The position numbers were made by a program, and so were the translations under genes. A DNA stretch of 64,000 bases from Terebella lapidaria (Eukaryota; Annelida; Polychaeta; Terebellida; Terebellidae): assembly GCA_949152475.1 (NCBI GenBank), contig OX424563.1, positions 35,784,120 to 35,848,119 of the forward strand, written 5' to 3'. The notes under the pieces were generated by a model. It saw only the letters and a program-made list of their open reading frames with translations, was not told the DNA's origin and searched no databases. Shown here in pieces: positions 1-38,005 of the stretch; position 1 is the stretch's first letter, and each line of letters opens with the position of its first letter.

Positions 1-159
1 GTATTGCAATTAATTCTTTACAATCATTCTGTGTTAGTCTGGATCGTATACTGAATAATGTGGAAGTTTGGCAATGCCGATTTCTATGATTTATTCTGTG
101 ATCTCAGGAAGTATTTACAACATGATTTAATTTTGTTTGCTTTCTTTCATTCAATGCAG

Positions 160-1812
160 CTTCACAAACAAGAAATGTGACACAGAAAATCTTACACAAA
201 GAAGTGATAAACCGCGATAAACAAAAACAAGTGGAAGCCCAGTTAGAAACATTGGACAACACAGATGCGATATCCCATCAAGATATGGTAGGAAACACTT
301 TTTAGCTTACCGGCCCTTTGGGCCGATAAGCTATTATCGTGATTTTTCGTCCGTCGTCCGTCCGGATCTGTGACTTTTTTTTGGGCATGATGAATTTCCC
401 CATAAATTTGTCAGAATATACCTTAGGCCAATATCTGAAAACGTTTTTTAAATTTTTTTGATTGAATCGTTTTTGCCGATTTGGCGGCCATTTTTGATGA
501 AAAATTGCCAATTTTGGACTTTGGTGGCCATTTTCTCAAAAACTGTCTGATCAGTTTTGAGATTTTTGTTTCAAAACATTCCTCTCATGTACCTCTATGA
601 CATGTATAGGTTTCGTTGCCCTTGACCCAATTTTTCCTTCATAATGGGAGATATGCAGAGTAATCTCATAGAACACTTCAAGATAGAGCCTAAGTATTGG
701 CCCATTCAAATGGGAAATCATATATTGCGGTTTGAGTGGTGACCTTGAATTTGACCTTCAATGACCTTGAAAGGTCAAAACGACCTTTTTTGTCGAAAAA
801 ATGTTGAATTTTGCCTTTGGTGGTCATTTTCTCGAAATCTATTCAGACAGTTTTCCTCAAAATCATGTATAAGATTATCCTTATGTACGTTTGTGATGTG
901 TATAAGTTTTGTTGCCTTTGAATCGACTATCTGTGAAAATTTGTCATTAACAAAAAAAATCTTTCAAGATGTAACTTGATTTCGTATTATAGTCCATACA
1001 GAAAATGTGTTTCTATCAACATTTACAAAGATGTTTTAACATATTGATTTTAACATCAGTGTAACAATTTATATGTATTCAGTATTCTATGCAATTCACA
1101 TGATTGCACATGATTGAAAGCTACAGCACCCTTTGTGCTATGTTTTGTTTTATTTCATAAATCTCATTCTTGATTGTGAGAATAATAATTGTAGTTTTTA
1201 AATAAGTTATAGTTTTTACAATGTATAATATGGATTGATACAAAACTGTCTTTTTCATTACTTAGCCAATTACCATGGCAAATCCTTATGAGCGACCTTA
1301 CCAAAAATGCATCATTTGTGAACACAACATAGAAGTCAACTATAAGGTAGATTCTTCATAAAGTCAACTATAATATAGATTTTTCATAAAGACAACTATA
1401 AGATAGATTCTTATAAATTTGGAAATGTTAAACCACATTGAAAACATCCTTGCTATCTTGTATGACTGACTGATTCAATCTATCAGAATATCCGACTGTT
1501 AAGTCAGTTCACGTCACCATACACCGGACGGATTTACGGCCGCCAGCACACAGGACTGTGTCAATACATGCAGAAACGGGTCGCACGACTCATCAAGCGT
1601 GCCAGATACTTCGGTAAGTCAACTACGTCTTCTCCATCAAGAATTCATTTGTATCATTCCCTTCGAACATTCTTTTAGAAACACATTCACATACAGGTAC
1701 AAGTTTATTTTCTCTCTGATTTCCAGGTCTCATGCCTTATATGTACAAGGACCAACGGTTTCTACACGACCCTAAACTTTTCGACCCATTTGCACCAAAA
1801 AAGAATAAATAG
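160..1812 (+). CDS. MRPS18C: Mitochondrial ribosomal protein S18C, last four exons (5' partial)
   Basis: Exons: 160-287, 1266-1346, 1487-1613, 1727-1812 (stop TAG). All have AG acceptors and GT donors, and phases agree (entry phase 2, then 0, 0, 1). The product is a small-subunit protein of the mitochondrial ribosome, bS18 family. The conserved core is clear: DMPITMANPYERPYQKC across the first two exons, then NIRLLSQFTSPYTGRIYGR and LMPYMYKD, matching the human pattern of NPYKEP, NVQLLSQFVSPFTGCIYGR and FMPVTYKD. The two CxxC-type cysteines of the family are only partly kept (CIIC, then GLCQ). The first exon, with the start and targeting peptide, is outside the window. The C-terminal tail DPFAPKKNK is lysine rich. 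The intron 160-1266 side carries a mobile-element fragment, and the second listed exon has its donor region tandemly triplicated. Confidence 0.93.
300..985 (+). mobile_element. HINE-A-related element fragment in MRPS18C intron
   Basis: It begins with the hairpin TAGCTTACCGGCCC/GGGCCGATAAGCT and a CCGTCCGTCC run, a sister form of the HINE-A 5' tip. The following bases, with GGCGGCCATTTTT and the paired TGACCTTGAA / AAAGGTCAAAA motifs, match the copies near 55.2 and 63.1 kb. The 3' hairpin end was not found; the right boundary is approximate. Confidence 0.6.
1333..1416 (+). repeat. 28-bp minisatellite spanning an MRPS18C splice donor (3 copies)
   Basis: The unit AAGTCAACTATAAG + GTAGATTCTTCAT starts at 1333, 1361 and 1389. 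The first copy is the real exon end (through 1346) plus its donor. Copies 2 and 3 lie in the intron and have lost the GT. Exon sequence was therefore duplicated together with the junction. Confidence 0.8.
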
Positions 1813-1840
1813 ATCTCTACAAGGATTTGTATGTGTGCAA

Positions 1841-1846
1841 AATAAA
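1841..1846 (+). promoter_or_regulatory. Poly(A) signal of MRPS18C
   Basis: AATAAA lies 29 bases after the MRPS18C stop codon, so the 3' UTR is very short. Confidence 0.7.
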
Positions 1847-1903
1847 TATGATTACATATACGTATACGGTTTGTTTGTTCTCGTAATGTGTGCCTGTGCC
1901 AAC

Positions 1904-2095
1904 ACTTAACATTATCACTGTTGTCCTATTATTGCTGTAGGGATCGTTCATTTGTAGGATTACTAACACTTAAAGTTATCACTGTTGTCCCACTATTGCT
2001 GTAAGGGTCGTCCATTTGTAGGATTACTAACACTTAAAAGTTATCACTGTTGTCCCACTATTGCTGTAAGGATTGTTAATTCTTAGGACAAACAC
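1904..2095 (+). repeat. ~68-bp minisatellite, 3 copies
   Basis: Three near-identical units carrying AACACTTAA, TATCACTGTTGTCC and ATTGCTGTAAGG follow the MRPS18C 3' end. Confidence 0.8.
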
Positions 2096-2899
2096 AAAGT
2101 CAACTCAATATATTTATTGAGCATATCTTAATTACATGCATTCCATCATTTTGACAAAAATCGCAATGCCCATATCACAAAGTCATGCCAGGTGAACAAT
2201 ACAGCTGTAGAAATTACCAAGTCCAAACATTTTAATCCCATTTTTCTGTTTATTGCTATTGCTCACCTCTAAATGACCACATGCTCCTTTTCGATCCTTG
2301 GAATTCTTCTGGGTGGAAAATTTATTTGATGAAACAAAGCATGATCATCTGCCTCATGATTTGCGCTCCTTTTTCTGCCAAAACCGCGATGTGTGTGTGC
2401 AATGCATACGCAGTAAGTTCACTTTTCCATCTCAAACAAAAGGAAGCTATTATTCTATACATCACCAATCTAAACTTCTACATGCTCCTTGGAATCCAAG
2501 GAGAGGCAGCGGAGCATCAAATTTTGTACTAGGGAGTCCTGAAATGGACGATCAGTGAAGGTTCCAAGTGAAATAACTGCCCAGAATGCAATACTTTATT
2601 CAAACGATACAGTGAACATACCTGAATATGACATTCACTCAATGGAAAAGTACACACGTTTGCCTTTGTCCATCGTTGGAAATTGGCATACTACTTTCAT
2701 TGGTTAAACATTATTGGTTCAACATCAGTGACAGAAGATCAGTTTCGGATTTCGACAAAATTTGATACTAAACATCATATTGTCATATTATACCTGCATA
2801 TCAAGTTTTGTAACATCATCTCAAAAACTCTCCCTCCTAGAGAGTGTACTAACTTTACCGCCTGATGCTTTTGACTGATGCCTGCCCCATCTTGCCCAA

Positions 2900-3530
2900 G
2901 AGTGCCTTCGACCAAATTTGATCGCAGAGATGTACACACAGATGACATCTCCCTAGGAGAGTCCCTCTGCCCTGTGAACACAGCCTCCACGCAACTCTGC
3001 CTCCTCACCACTAGTGACGTCTAGAGTGTGCAGGTCAGCATCGTGAGACAATCTCCCTAGGAGAGTCCCTCTGCCCCGTGAACAGCCTCCACACAACTCT
3101 GCCTCCTCACCACTAGTGATGTCTAGAGTGTGCAGGTCAGCATCGTGAGACAATCTCCCTAGGAGAGTCCCTCTGCCCCGTGAACAGCCTCCACACAACT
3201 CTGCCTCCTCACCACTAGTGACGTCTAGAGTGTGCAGGTCAGCATCGTGAGACAATCTCCCTAGGAGAGTCCCTCTGCCCCGTGAACAGCCTCCACACAA
3301 CTCTGCCTCCTCACCACTAGTGATGTCTAGAGTGTGCAGGTCAGCATCGTGAGACAATCTCCCTAGGAGAGTCCCTCTGCCCCGTGAACACAGCCTCCAC
3401 ACAACTCTGCCTCCTCACCACTAGTGATGTCTAGAGTGTGCAGGTGAGCATCGTGAGACAATCTCCCTAGGAGAGTCTCCCTGCCCCGTGAACACAGCCT
3501 CCACGCAACTCTGCCTTTTCACCACCAGAG
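2900..3530. repeat. 102-bp minisatellite, about 6 copies
   Basis: The landmark CCCTAGGAGAGTC recurs at 2951, 3055, 3157, 3259, 3361 and 3465, a period of 102-104. Because 102 is a multiple of three, the minus strand stays open for 149 codons; this is a by-product of the period and not evidence of a gene. Confidence 0.85.
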
Positions 3531-4738
3531 TTGCCCCATCACTTGATGTCTAGATGTCTGCCAATGAGCCAGGCGAGACTTTTCCACACAGACCAGACTA
3601 CACCTTGCTTCTGGGAAAGCAGGTGCAGGTTGGGCTCGTCAACCAGGATGGATGTCTGACTGGCTCCATGTGAAACCGAGGACTCGAACGACCAAGTAGC
3701 TGGCCCGGTCGACGAACTGGTGCTGACGCAAACCGTCCTGTTACCTTGGATGTATGTCAAACATGCTTGTGTGATCAACATCCAAGGTGTGACCCTCGGT
3801 GGATGCAAGGCCGTCCGATAGATGCTGAACACCACTGAAAAGCGGGCTTCCTCATACCCGACTTGCCAGGGACAGCCGGTACAGCGACGATCATCTTCCC
3901 CTGACCCAACAAGGTGGGGGAGGTCGACCTGTGGTTCATCGGCTGCATTCGCCTCATGAATACAAGAAGAAAAAACCTTCACCTCTTTGCTGACAGGTGG
4001 AGCAAGTTCCCTAGTAAAGCACGGGGCAAAGAATCAGTCAAAACTCCCTGTACCAGAACGGCCAAGACTCCTGGTAAAACAGGACCCTCAAGGGAACCGA
4101 GTGACTGTGCAAAGAAAGATTGCACAGGCAGGTTAACACAGGAGGCGGCCTGTGCAGCTTGGGCAGTGACCGCAGCATCTACCTCCATGCCGGACGGACA
4201 GTCTGGCATTGTTTCAGTAGAGCCTGTAGCCCGGGGCATCCCTAAAGGCCTGGGAGCCCTCGAAATAGCCCTCCATTTTGAGCACGAGACAAACACCACA
4301 AACGAAACAGGTAGCATCTCAAGGCTTCCATATACACTGGGCCATGATCAAAACAATCAAAATAGATAGAAGGCATTGCACCCGTGACCACATTGGACTG
4401 GGAAGACATGGTTAAATTCACGCGAGTGTTACAACTAACAGTGACAGAGGATAATTATTAACCTGTACCACACCTGAGAAGGATACAACACCACAGGTAC
4501 ACTGTCTTACCTGGCGATCAGTTGACGATAATAGGTGATTTACGAATGGATACATGTACATGGATACTGACATATCTAACATCAAAATATCATCAAGATA
4601 CTTATCCACAGACACAAATCAATGTCTACTGAAATCCTGACAATACACTAGTTTGCAGACTAAATTCCACGAATACACCGGGAGAACAAATCCAAAGCTG
4701 CCAAGCAAAAATGGCGGAGGACAGAAAAGTGAAGTTGC

Positions 4739-4749
4739 TGCGCATGCGC
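4739..4749. promoter_or_regulatory. NRF1-like palindrome beside a YY1-like motif
   Basis: TGCGCATGCGC at 4739 is the vertebrate NRF1 consensus, and AAAATGGCGG at about 4709 resembles a YY1 site. The GC-rich patch sits in the right arm of the 2270-4885 element. No transcript start is proven. Confidence 0.3.
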
Positions 4750-4889
4750 GCGCACAGGTGCGCGGCGGTTTTGGTGGGAAAAGGAGCGTGGTCATGAGGC
4801 AGACGATCGTGCGTAGTTTCAATCACGCGAATATTCTATCCACAACGATCCTCAGGATCGAAAAGGAGCATGTAGTAGTTTAGATAGGT

Positions 4890-5574
4890 GATGTATGGAA
4901 TAAACACTTTTTTTGCAAAAGTAAACATTTTCATCAGCGAACTGAACACAGCATATGACTATACAAAATGTATATATAACATTAAATGCAGAATATATCA
5001 GTAACCAAACAGTGAAACTTTCAGAAACAAATATCTGATGTTGTTTCATTTACAAATTACCAGTACCATGTATCACCAAAACAAATATGTTTCAATATAT
5101 TCTTTCAATATACACAATATTACAGGAAAGCATGATGTTTATATCACATTTGCCAAACTTGCATGTCAAAACTTGCATGTTGAACGATGACAGATACAAA
5201 TCTGATAACTCTTTCGTTCACACTCCGTAACAAAACATGCATGTCGCAAGAGAAAGTATTATAGAGTGTAATTGGATGTGAACATCGCAGACACATGTTA
5301 CAATACTGTAACTATGGTTTGTGAGCCTGAAATAAATGAAAAAGATATCCCTCTATCTATAACAAAACTTGTCACATATTAGCACTTACGGTATGAACTG
5401 AAGCACTGAACTAGCACTGGCACAGACCTGCTGTTCCCTACAGTACAACTATTTACCAATCAAAATGCTAACAAAATAAATGTTTTCTTCACATACAATC
5501 TCTTCATTACTCAAATTACTATCACAGTACATCTGACAAATACTGAGCCCTGTTCAGACAATCCGAAACATTGA
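4890..5574 (-). other. HELQ 3' flank, no further feature
   Basis: AT-rich sequence downstream of the HELQ stop. It should hold the 3' UTR, but I found no clear AATAAA on the minus strand. Confidence 0.4.
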
Positions 5575-32081
<26,507 letters not shown>

Positions 32082-32159
32082 CTCTGCAGAAGACGCAAGA
32101 ATCAGGATATGCAGAGAGACAACAAGGGTCCTATAGCTTACAAGTACAATTCACCACCC

Positions 32160-32306
32160 TAATGCAACACTACGGTAACTGAGACTCAGCAACACCAGAG
32201 CAACACTCCTGTAACTGAGGCTCAGCCACACCAGAGCAACACTCCTATAACTGAGGCTCAGCCACACCAGAGCAACACTCCTGTAACTGAGGCTCAGCCA
32301 GAATCA
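32160..32306. repeat. 36-bp minisatellite upstream of the HELQ start (4 copies)
   Basis: The unit combines CACCAGAGCAACACTCC and TAACTGAGGCTCAGC. It lies 80-225 bases before the HELQ start codon, in the 5' UTR or promoter. No TATA-like or other clear promoter motif was seen. Confidence 0.85.
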
Positions 32307-32309
32307 GAA

Positions 32310-32855
32310 TAACCAAGCATACATTCATAATTACTGGCATGAACAATTTGGGCATATCAGTAATATACAGGAAATATGGCTACTTGCCAAAGTAGTATCA
32401 AATGGGGAGGGTTATCTTATTGCCCTTCAATGGAAGATACTACACCATGTTTTCCATTCATATGAATATCTATAATGTATTGTATATGTAATGATACCAA
32501 TGAGAAACATTATGATATTATTGCAAAAGATGTGCTATTGGGTGTCTTTACTAGGGGTATCAGGGAATTAAATTTGATGTATATCAATATATTGTTAGCT
32601 AAACATGTGATTACCAAGTTTAAATATAGAAAATTGAACCAAATTCAGGGTTGTGAAAGGGATGACATTGTATTCATGTACATTGTATATGAAAATGTGA
32701 AATCTCTTCGAAAAATTTATTGTATGACTATTCAAAGATGATATTATGCCAAAATACATTGCTGATGCTACTATAAATATTACATGTACATGATGTATGT
32801 GTACTGGATATTCTGAATAAAGTATTTAGAAAAGAAAAAAATTAGAAAAAAATTA
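32310..32855. other. AT-rich sequence upstream of HELQ, no gene recognised
   Basis: An 88-codon open frame at 32475-32741 is AT-rich, with no recognisable motif and no clear splice context. Confidence 0.35.
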
Positions 32856-32857
32856 GA

Positions 32858-33095
32858 AAAAAATTAGAAAGGTTACCGGACAATATATATTTAAGACATT
32901 AGCTTTTTGTCCCGTGACCTTGAAAATAAGGTCATTGGTCAATTCAAGGTCACGAGAGTATTCAGCATACCGTATTGATCCTAATAGTAGCACAGTGAGC
33001 CAAAGCAAGACCTCCTGCAGCAGCATGCGCAAACATGAGATCAAACTTGAGGTCAAATTTAAGAAAATCACTGAATAATATACCTATAGCCTTCA
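32858..33095 (-). mobile_element. HINE-A fragment
   Basis: It has GGTTACCGGACAATATATAT at the left and one monomer. It is joined at 32970 to a piece (TACCGTATTGATCCTAATAG, CCTGCAGCAGC) that also occurs at 47573 and, in part, at 35430. Confidence 0.6.
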
Positions 33096-33176
33096 ATCCT
33101 CTTGATTATGATTGAAATAACATGAATATATGGATTGGAACACTCCAAGATTTTATTAGAAAAATATGGATTGAAC

Positions 33177-35294
33177 TAGACGTCAAGGCCTAAAGATGCC
33201 TTGGAGGCATTTCGGTGTGATGAATTATTTATAATACTAGATATCGACGAAAATGAAAAATGTCGACAAATTTCAGGTCAAGGTCAAAGTTCATCCATAA
33301 TACCCGCTAGACATGTTTGTCTAGGGCGACGAGTCCGAAAATACCATCCGTTTCGCTCTACGACGCACCGTTTCCGAGATATCGACGAAAACAAAAACTG
33401 CCGACTCGGCAAAAAAATTTCGGGTCAAGGTCAAAGTTCATCAATAATACCCCTTAGACATGTTTGTCTAGTGCGACGAGTCCGAAAATAACGTTAATCC
33501 ATTAATCAAATAAAGTTAATCCATAATACCCCTTAGACATGTTTGTCTAGGGCGACGAGTCCGAAAGTAACGTCCGTTTCGCTCTACGACGCACCGTTTC
33601 CGAGATATCGACGAAAACGAAAAATGCCGACTCGGCAAAAAAATTTCGGGTCAAGGTCAAAGTTCATCAATAATTCCCCTTAGACATGTTTGCCTAGTGC
33701 GACGAGTCCGAAAATAACGTCCGTTTCGCTCTACGACGCACCGTTTCCGAGATATCGACGAAAACGAAAAATGCCGACTCGGCAAAAAAATTTCGAGTCA
33801 AGGTCAAAGTTCATCCATAATACCCCTTAGACATGTTTGTCTAGTGCGACGAGTCCGAAAATAACGTCCGTTTCGCTCTACGACGCACCGTTTCCGAGAT
33901 ATCGACGAAAACGAAAAATGCCGACTCGGCAAAAAAATTTCGGGTCAAGGTCAAAGTTCATCCATAATACCCCTTAGACATGTTTGTCTAGTGCGACGAG
34001 TCCGAAAATAACGTCCGTTTCGCTCTACGACGCACCGTTTCCGAGATAACGACGAAAACGAAAAATGCCGACTCGGCAAAAAAATTTCGGGTCAAGGTCA
34101 AAGTTCATCCATAATACCCCTTAGACATGTTTGTCTAGTGCGACGAGTCCGAAAATAACGTCCGTTTCGCTCTACGACGCACCGTTTCCGAGATATCGAC
34201 GAAAACGAAAAATGCCGACTCGGCAAAAAAATTTCGGGTCAAGGTCAAAGTTCATCCATAATTCCCCTTATACATGTTTGTCTAGTGCGACGAGTCCGAA
34301 AATAACGTCCGTTTCGCTCTACGACGCACCGTTTCCGAGATATCGACGAAAACGAAAAATGCCGACTCGGCAAAAAAATTTCGGGTCAAGGTCAAAGTTC
34401 ATCCATAATACCCCTTAGACATGTTTGTCTAGTGCGACGAGTCCGAAAATAACGTCCGTTTCGCTCTACGACGCACCGTTTCCGAGATATCGACGAAAAC
34501 GAAAAATGCCGACTCGGCAAAAAAATTTCGGGTCAAGGTCAAAGTTCATCCATAATACCCCTTAGACATGTTTGTCTAGGGCGACGAGTCCGAAAATAAC
34601 GTCCGTTTCGCTCTACGACGCACCGTTTCCGAGATATGCAGGATGAATCAAGGATGACTCAGCAAAAAATTATTTCGACCTCTAGGTCAAAGGTCGTTTG
34701 AGGTATCGATCCCAAAATCAATAGGGTTCTTCCCTGGTGATATATAAACCTCCGTGCAAAATTCTGCAACTATTGCCTGAATATTTTTTGAGTTATCGTC
34801 CGGAAACCAAGTTCCTCGATTTCATCCTCACGGACCTCACGGACCTCGGAGCCGGATCAAAAAAAAAAGTACACCCTAGAGATGTTTGTCTAGGGCGACG
34901 AGTCCGAAAATAACGTCCGTTTCGCTCTACGACGCACGGTTTCCGAGATATGCAGGAAGCCTCAAGGATGAATCAGCAAAAAATTATTTTGACCTCTAGG
35001 TCAAAGGTCGTTTGACGGATCGATCCCAAAATCAATAGGGTTCTTCCCTGGTGGCATATGAACCTCCATGCAGAGTTCTGCAACTATTGCATAAATATTT
35101 TTCCAGTTATCGTCCGGAAACCAAGTCTTAAAATTAGCCTTGATTTCATCCTCACGGACCTCACGGACCTCCGATCCGGCTCAAAAAGAATAGGGTTCTT
35201 CCTCATATCATTTCTGACTTGCGGTGAAAATTTGACAAGGATCCGTCAAGGCAATCTAAAGTTATCGTCCGGAAACCAAAAGTGGCGGAAGAAG

Positions 35295-35332
<38 letters not shown>

Positions 35333-35372
35333 CTGCTAAAACCATAAAGGCATTTCTGCCGAAATGCCTTAA
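33177..35372 (-). mobile_element. HINE-B, copy 4 (full length, most regular)
   Basis: The 3' tip ACTAGACGTCAAGGCC is at 33177, the 5' hairpin GGCATTTCTGCCGAAATGCC ends at 35372. Nine or so core units repeat at exactly 147 bp (CGACGAGTCCG at 33847, 33994, 34141). Units are nearly identical, so the array was homogenised recently. Confidence 0.88.
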
Positions 35373-35516
35373 TTACATGGTTACAAAAATCGAACATTTT
35401 TGGAGAAAAGAGGGGGGCGCTCTACTATTAGGGCACAAGCCACTATTAGGACCAATACGGTATATCATTTCCACTATGTTCACAATCTATTCCTAAGCTG
35501 TAAAGTCGATAATAAG

Positions 35517-36228
35517 TGTGGCGATTTTGCCCAAAGATCGCGGCAGGAGTCTTTGCAAAACACTAACCAGTTTTACGGCCTTTGTTTTGATCGCTTCAGC
35601 TCGAAGCACGCGTTGCCCTGGCAACGTCCTCTAATCCTCTTATCCATTATACTGAACACTGGCTGCTTAACGTCATCTCTCGTGCTCTCGCCTCTAGCAT
35701 AAATACTGTGGTCACATTTTGTGTGGCCGGAGTTGTCTCAGAGACTGAGCACGACAGGTGAGCTCTCACCATAAGCTCCTTGTCTCTGCTTACGTAAAGG
35801 GCCATCAGGCCTCAGGGATGACTTCCATAGGGGGCCCGGGCTGAGGGAGACCGTTGCTGACTCAAGGGCGCAAGCCCTGTGGATCACCGGTCTTTTCCCA
35901 CCCGGGATAGTGCGACACAGGCTCTGGCAGACCGTCGGGCTGTCCAGGGTTCTATCCCTGCGGCAGTGCCGTCGGCGAGGCTGGCCAGCAACATGCCCAC
36001 GTGCGCGAGTTCTGTGGTGCCGCTCCCATGGCATCTCAGACTCCGCACACGGCTACATTACCATAACTGTGTACTATGCATGTTGTGTATGATGTTGTTG
36101 ATGTTGGTGATGGTGATGTGTTATGATGTGATGTATGACGGCCGGACTCGCTCCGGACGGACTGTAACCTGGTTGTAGTACTAGTAGAGTACCACCCGGC
36201 GCCCCATGTGCGGGCGGCGAAATCTACA
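35517..36228 (+). mobile_element. Solo LTR fossil, 712 bp, target duplication TAAG
   Basis: It starts TGTGGCGATTTTGCCC and ends AAATCTACA. TAAG flanks it on both sides (35513-35516, 36229-36232), and the flanks join to a perfect HINE-A monomer (GATAATAAGCGAGATAT). Related LTR sequences lie at 39683 and, inverted, at 43934-44541. No coding part remains, as expected of a solo LTR; probably Ty3-like, not certain. Confidence 0.8.
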
Positions 36229-36853
36229 TAAGCGAGATATTAGCCATTTTGTATAGTGACCTTGAAAATGAGGTCAAAGGTCGAATTCAAGGTCATAGCA
36301 ATATTCAGCATATATCATTTCCTATATGTTCACAATTGATTGCTAAGCTGTAAAGTCGATAATAAGCGAGAAATTAGCCATTTTGTCCTGTGACCTTGAA
36401 AATGAGGTCAAAGGTCAAATTCAAGGTCACGACAATATTTGGCATATATCATTTCCTATATGTCCACAATTGATTCCTAGTCTCTAATCTCAATATTAAG
36501 TAAGATATTAGCCATAATGTGTCCCATTATAAAGCATAGGAGAATTTTTAAAAATGGGAAAGTGCCATTTGGGAGCTCGGACCCGTAAAAAAAATCAAAA
36601 TGGCCACCACACGCAGACCGTCGACTCGAGGCCAACAAAACTTATGCACATCACAGAGGTATATGAGGGGAATCTTTTCAAACACAAGTCTCAAAACTGT
36701 CTGAACAGTTTTTGAGAAAATTGCCGTCAAAGTCCAAAATTGGCCATTTTTCAACGAAAAAGGCCGCCATTTTCAGGAAAATGTGAAATTCAAAAAACGA
36801 AAAAAAAAATTTCCTGGGAATATTTTTGGCTATTTTTGTGCAAAATTTCAGAA

Positions 36854-37187
36854 CAGGGATCGACATTAGGCATATGATACCAGTGGCCCCATGGGGCCAG
36901 TAACATCTGGAAGTTACTGGCCCCATTCATAATCTACTGGCCCCACTTTCAAAGTTCAATAACAATCAGTGCACACTTGAATATCAAACACTGATGCATT
37001 TTCATAAAGAAGCAACATGGAAAGGCTTTCAAGGGAAGTGAAATATTGTGAAGTAAAATTCAAAGAATGCAAGATTTTATACTGGCCCAGTGGGGCCAGT
37101 GACTTACGGAATCTGGTGGCCCCTACTGGCCCCACAGGCTCAAAATATGGTGTGGGGCCAGTGGGCCAGTGTTAATGTCGCTCCCTG
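36854..37187. mobile_element. hAT-like MITE, 334 bp, target duplication CAGAA
   Basis: The ends are CAGGGATCGACATTA and, inverted, CAGGGAGCGACATTA. CAGAA is repeated at 36849-36853 and 37188-37192, and the join restores the HINE-A consensus. The inside repeats GGGGCCAGT several times. CAGGG ends fit hAT; a 5-bp duplication is atypical for that superfamily. Confidence 0.75.
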
Positions 37188-37302
37188 CAGAAAGATTCGA
37201 CCGTAAACTTTAAAGATAAAAATGTGGACGGACGGACTGACAGACGGACGACAGACGCAACTCCATGCCAATAGGTTATCGGACCAAAGGTCCGGTAACC
37301 TA

Positions 37303-37876
37303 AAAACTATGTTCGACATTTGGTACTGTTCTACATTTGTTCCCCTACCTGTATGCGGGTTATTGGGGGTGTCCTTATATTCGAATATAAGATCGAGCAT
37401 GTCCCTATATTCGAGACACTTTGTTTTTTAGGTGAGAGCCCCTGCCCCAAAACGCAATATTCCGCACATGTCCTTATATGAGTCATTATACGGTACCCAG
37501 ATACCCGCCTAGTAGGCCTAGTACCCTAGATCTACGATCGAGCTCGAGAGTAGGGTAGGCTAGCGTTAATGCTGAGGTCCGCGCATAGTAGAATATAGAT
37601 CTACTTTAGTGATAAGGTACTCGGCGTTATCCAGCCCAAGCAACGCGGAGCTTGGGCTGGGCGTTATCGTGATAATAGTTCCCGCTTATACCATACGTAG
37701 CCCCGCTTATTCAGTAAGTTATAATTTTTTGTTTGGGGGGGGGGGGGGGGGGGTGCAAAGCGCAAATCCGCACAACGACATTACCTTATAGCCCAGATAC
37801 CCGCCTAGGCCCCAGTACGGTAGTACCCTAGATCTACAATCGAGAGGCGCTGGATCTATGTCCACAGCGCTGTACT
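37303..37876. repeat. Unclassified sequence with a local duplication and a poly-G run
   Basis: ACCCAGATACCCGCCTAG ... GTACCCTAGATCTAC occurs at about 37495 and again at about 37788. There is an 18-bp palindrome CTTATATTCGAATATAAG (37374-37391) and a G run of about 19 near 37735. No gene. Confidence 0.6.
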
Positions 37877-37885
37877 CAGCTGGTA

Positions 37886-38005
37886 TAGCCCTGAATACAA
37901 GGCACAACGATCGGTCAACCCCCCACCCCCCACCCCCACCGGACGGTCCGGTGGGGGTGGGGGGGTGGGGGGTTGACCGATCGTTGTGCCTTGTATTCAG
38001 GGCTA
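37886..38005. mobile_element. 120-bp near-perfect palindrome with 9-bp flanking duplication
   Basis: Arms 37886-37944 and 37946-38005 pair with a one-base loop and a single one-base bulge. CAGCTGGTA flanks both sides (37877-37885, 38006-38014). The arms include C/G runs (5, 6-7 and 6). This fits a fold-back element; 9-bp duplications are typical of Mutator-like elements. Confidence 0.75.

Larger units (their letters stand above)
2270..4885. mobile_element. Diverged long-TIR element between MRPS18C and HELQ
   Basis: Bases 2270-2440 match the reverse complement of about 4720-4880 with gaps: shared blocks are CATGCTCCTTTTCGATCCT, TCATCTGCCTCATGA, GCGCTCCTTTT and TTCACTTTTC. A further block at 2448-2500 repeats the outermost part of the right arm (CATACATCAC, CTAAAC). 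The 2.6-kb interior includes a 102-bp minisatellite and no gene I recognise. This is probably an old non-autonomous DNA transposon, but an inverted duplication of host DNA is possible. The rest of 2100-4900 shows nothing else. Confidence 0.45.
35459..37302 (-). mobile_element. HINE-A copy carrying two insertions
   Basis: Monomer sequence is broken by a solo LTR (35517-36228) and a hAT-like MITE (36854-37187) and ends in the 5' tip GGACCAAAGGTCCGGTAACC at 37302. Confidence 0.78.

Noticed and set aside
2953-3402. 149-codon open frame as a gene between MRPS18C and HELQ
   Set aside because: It is a 102-bp minisatellite, again a multiple of three, without recognisable protein features.
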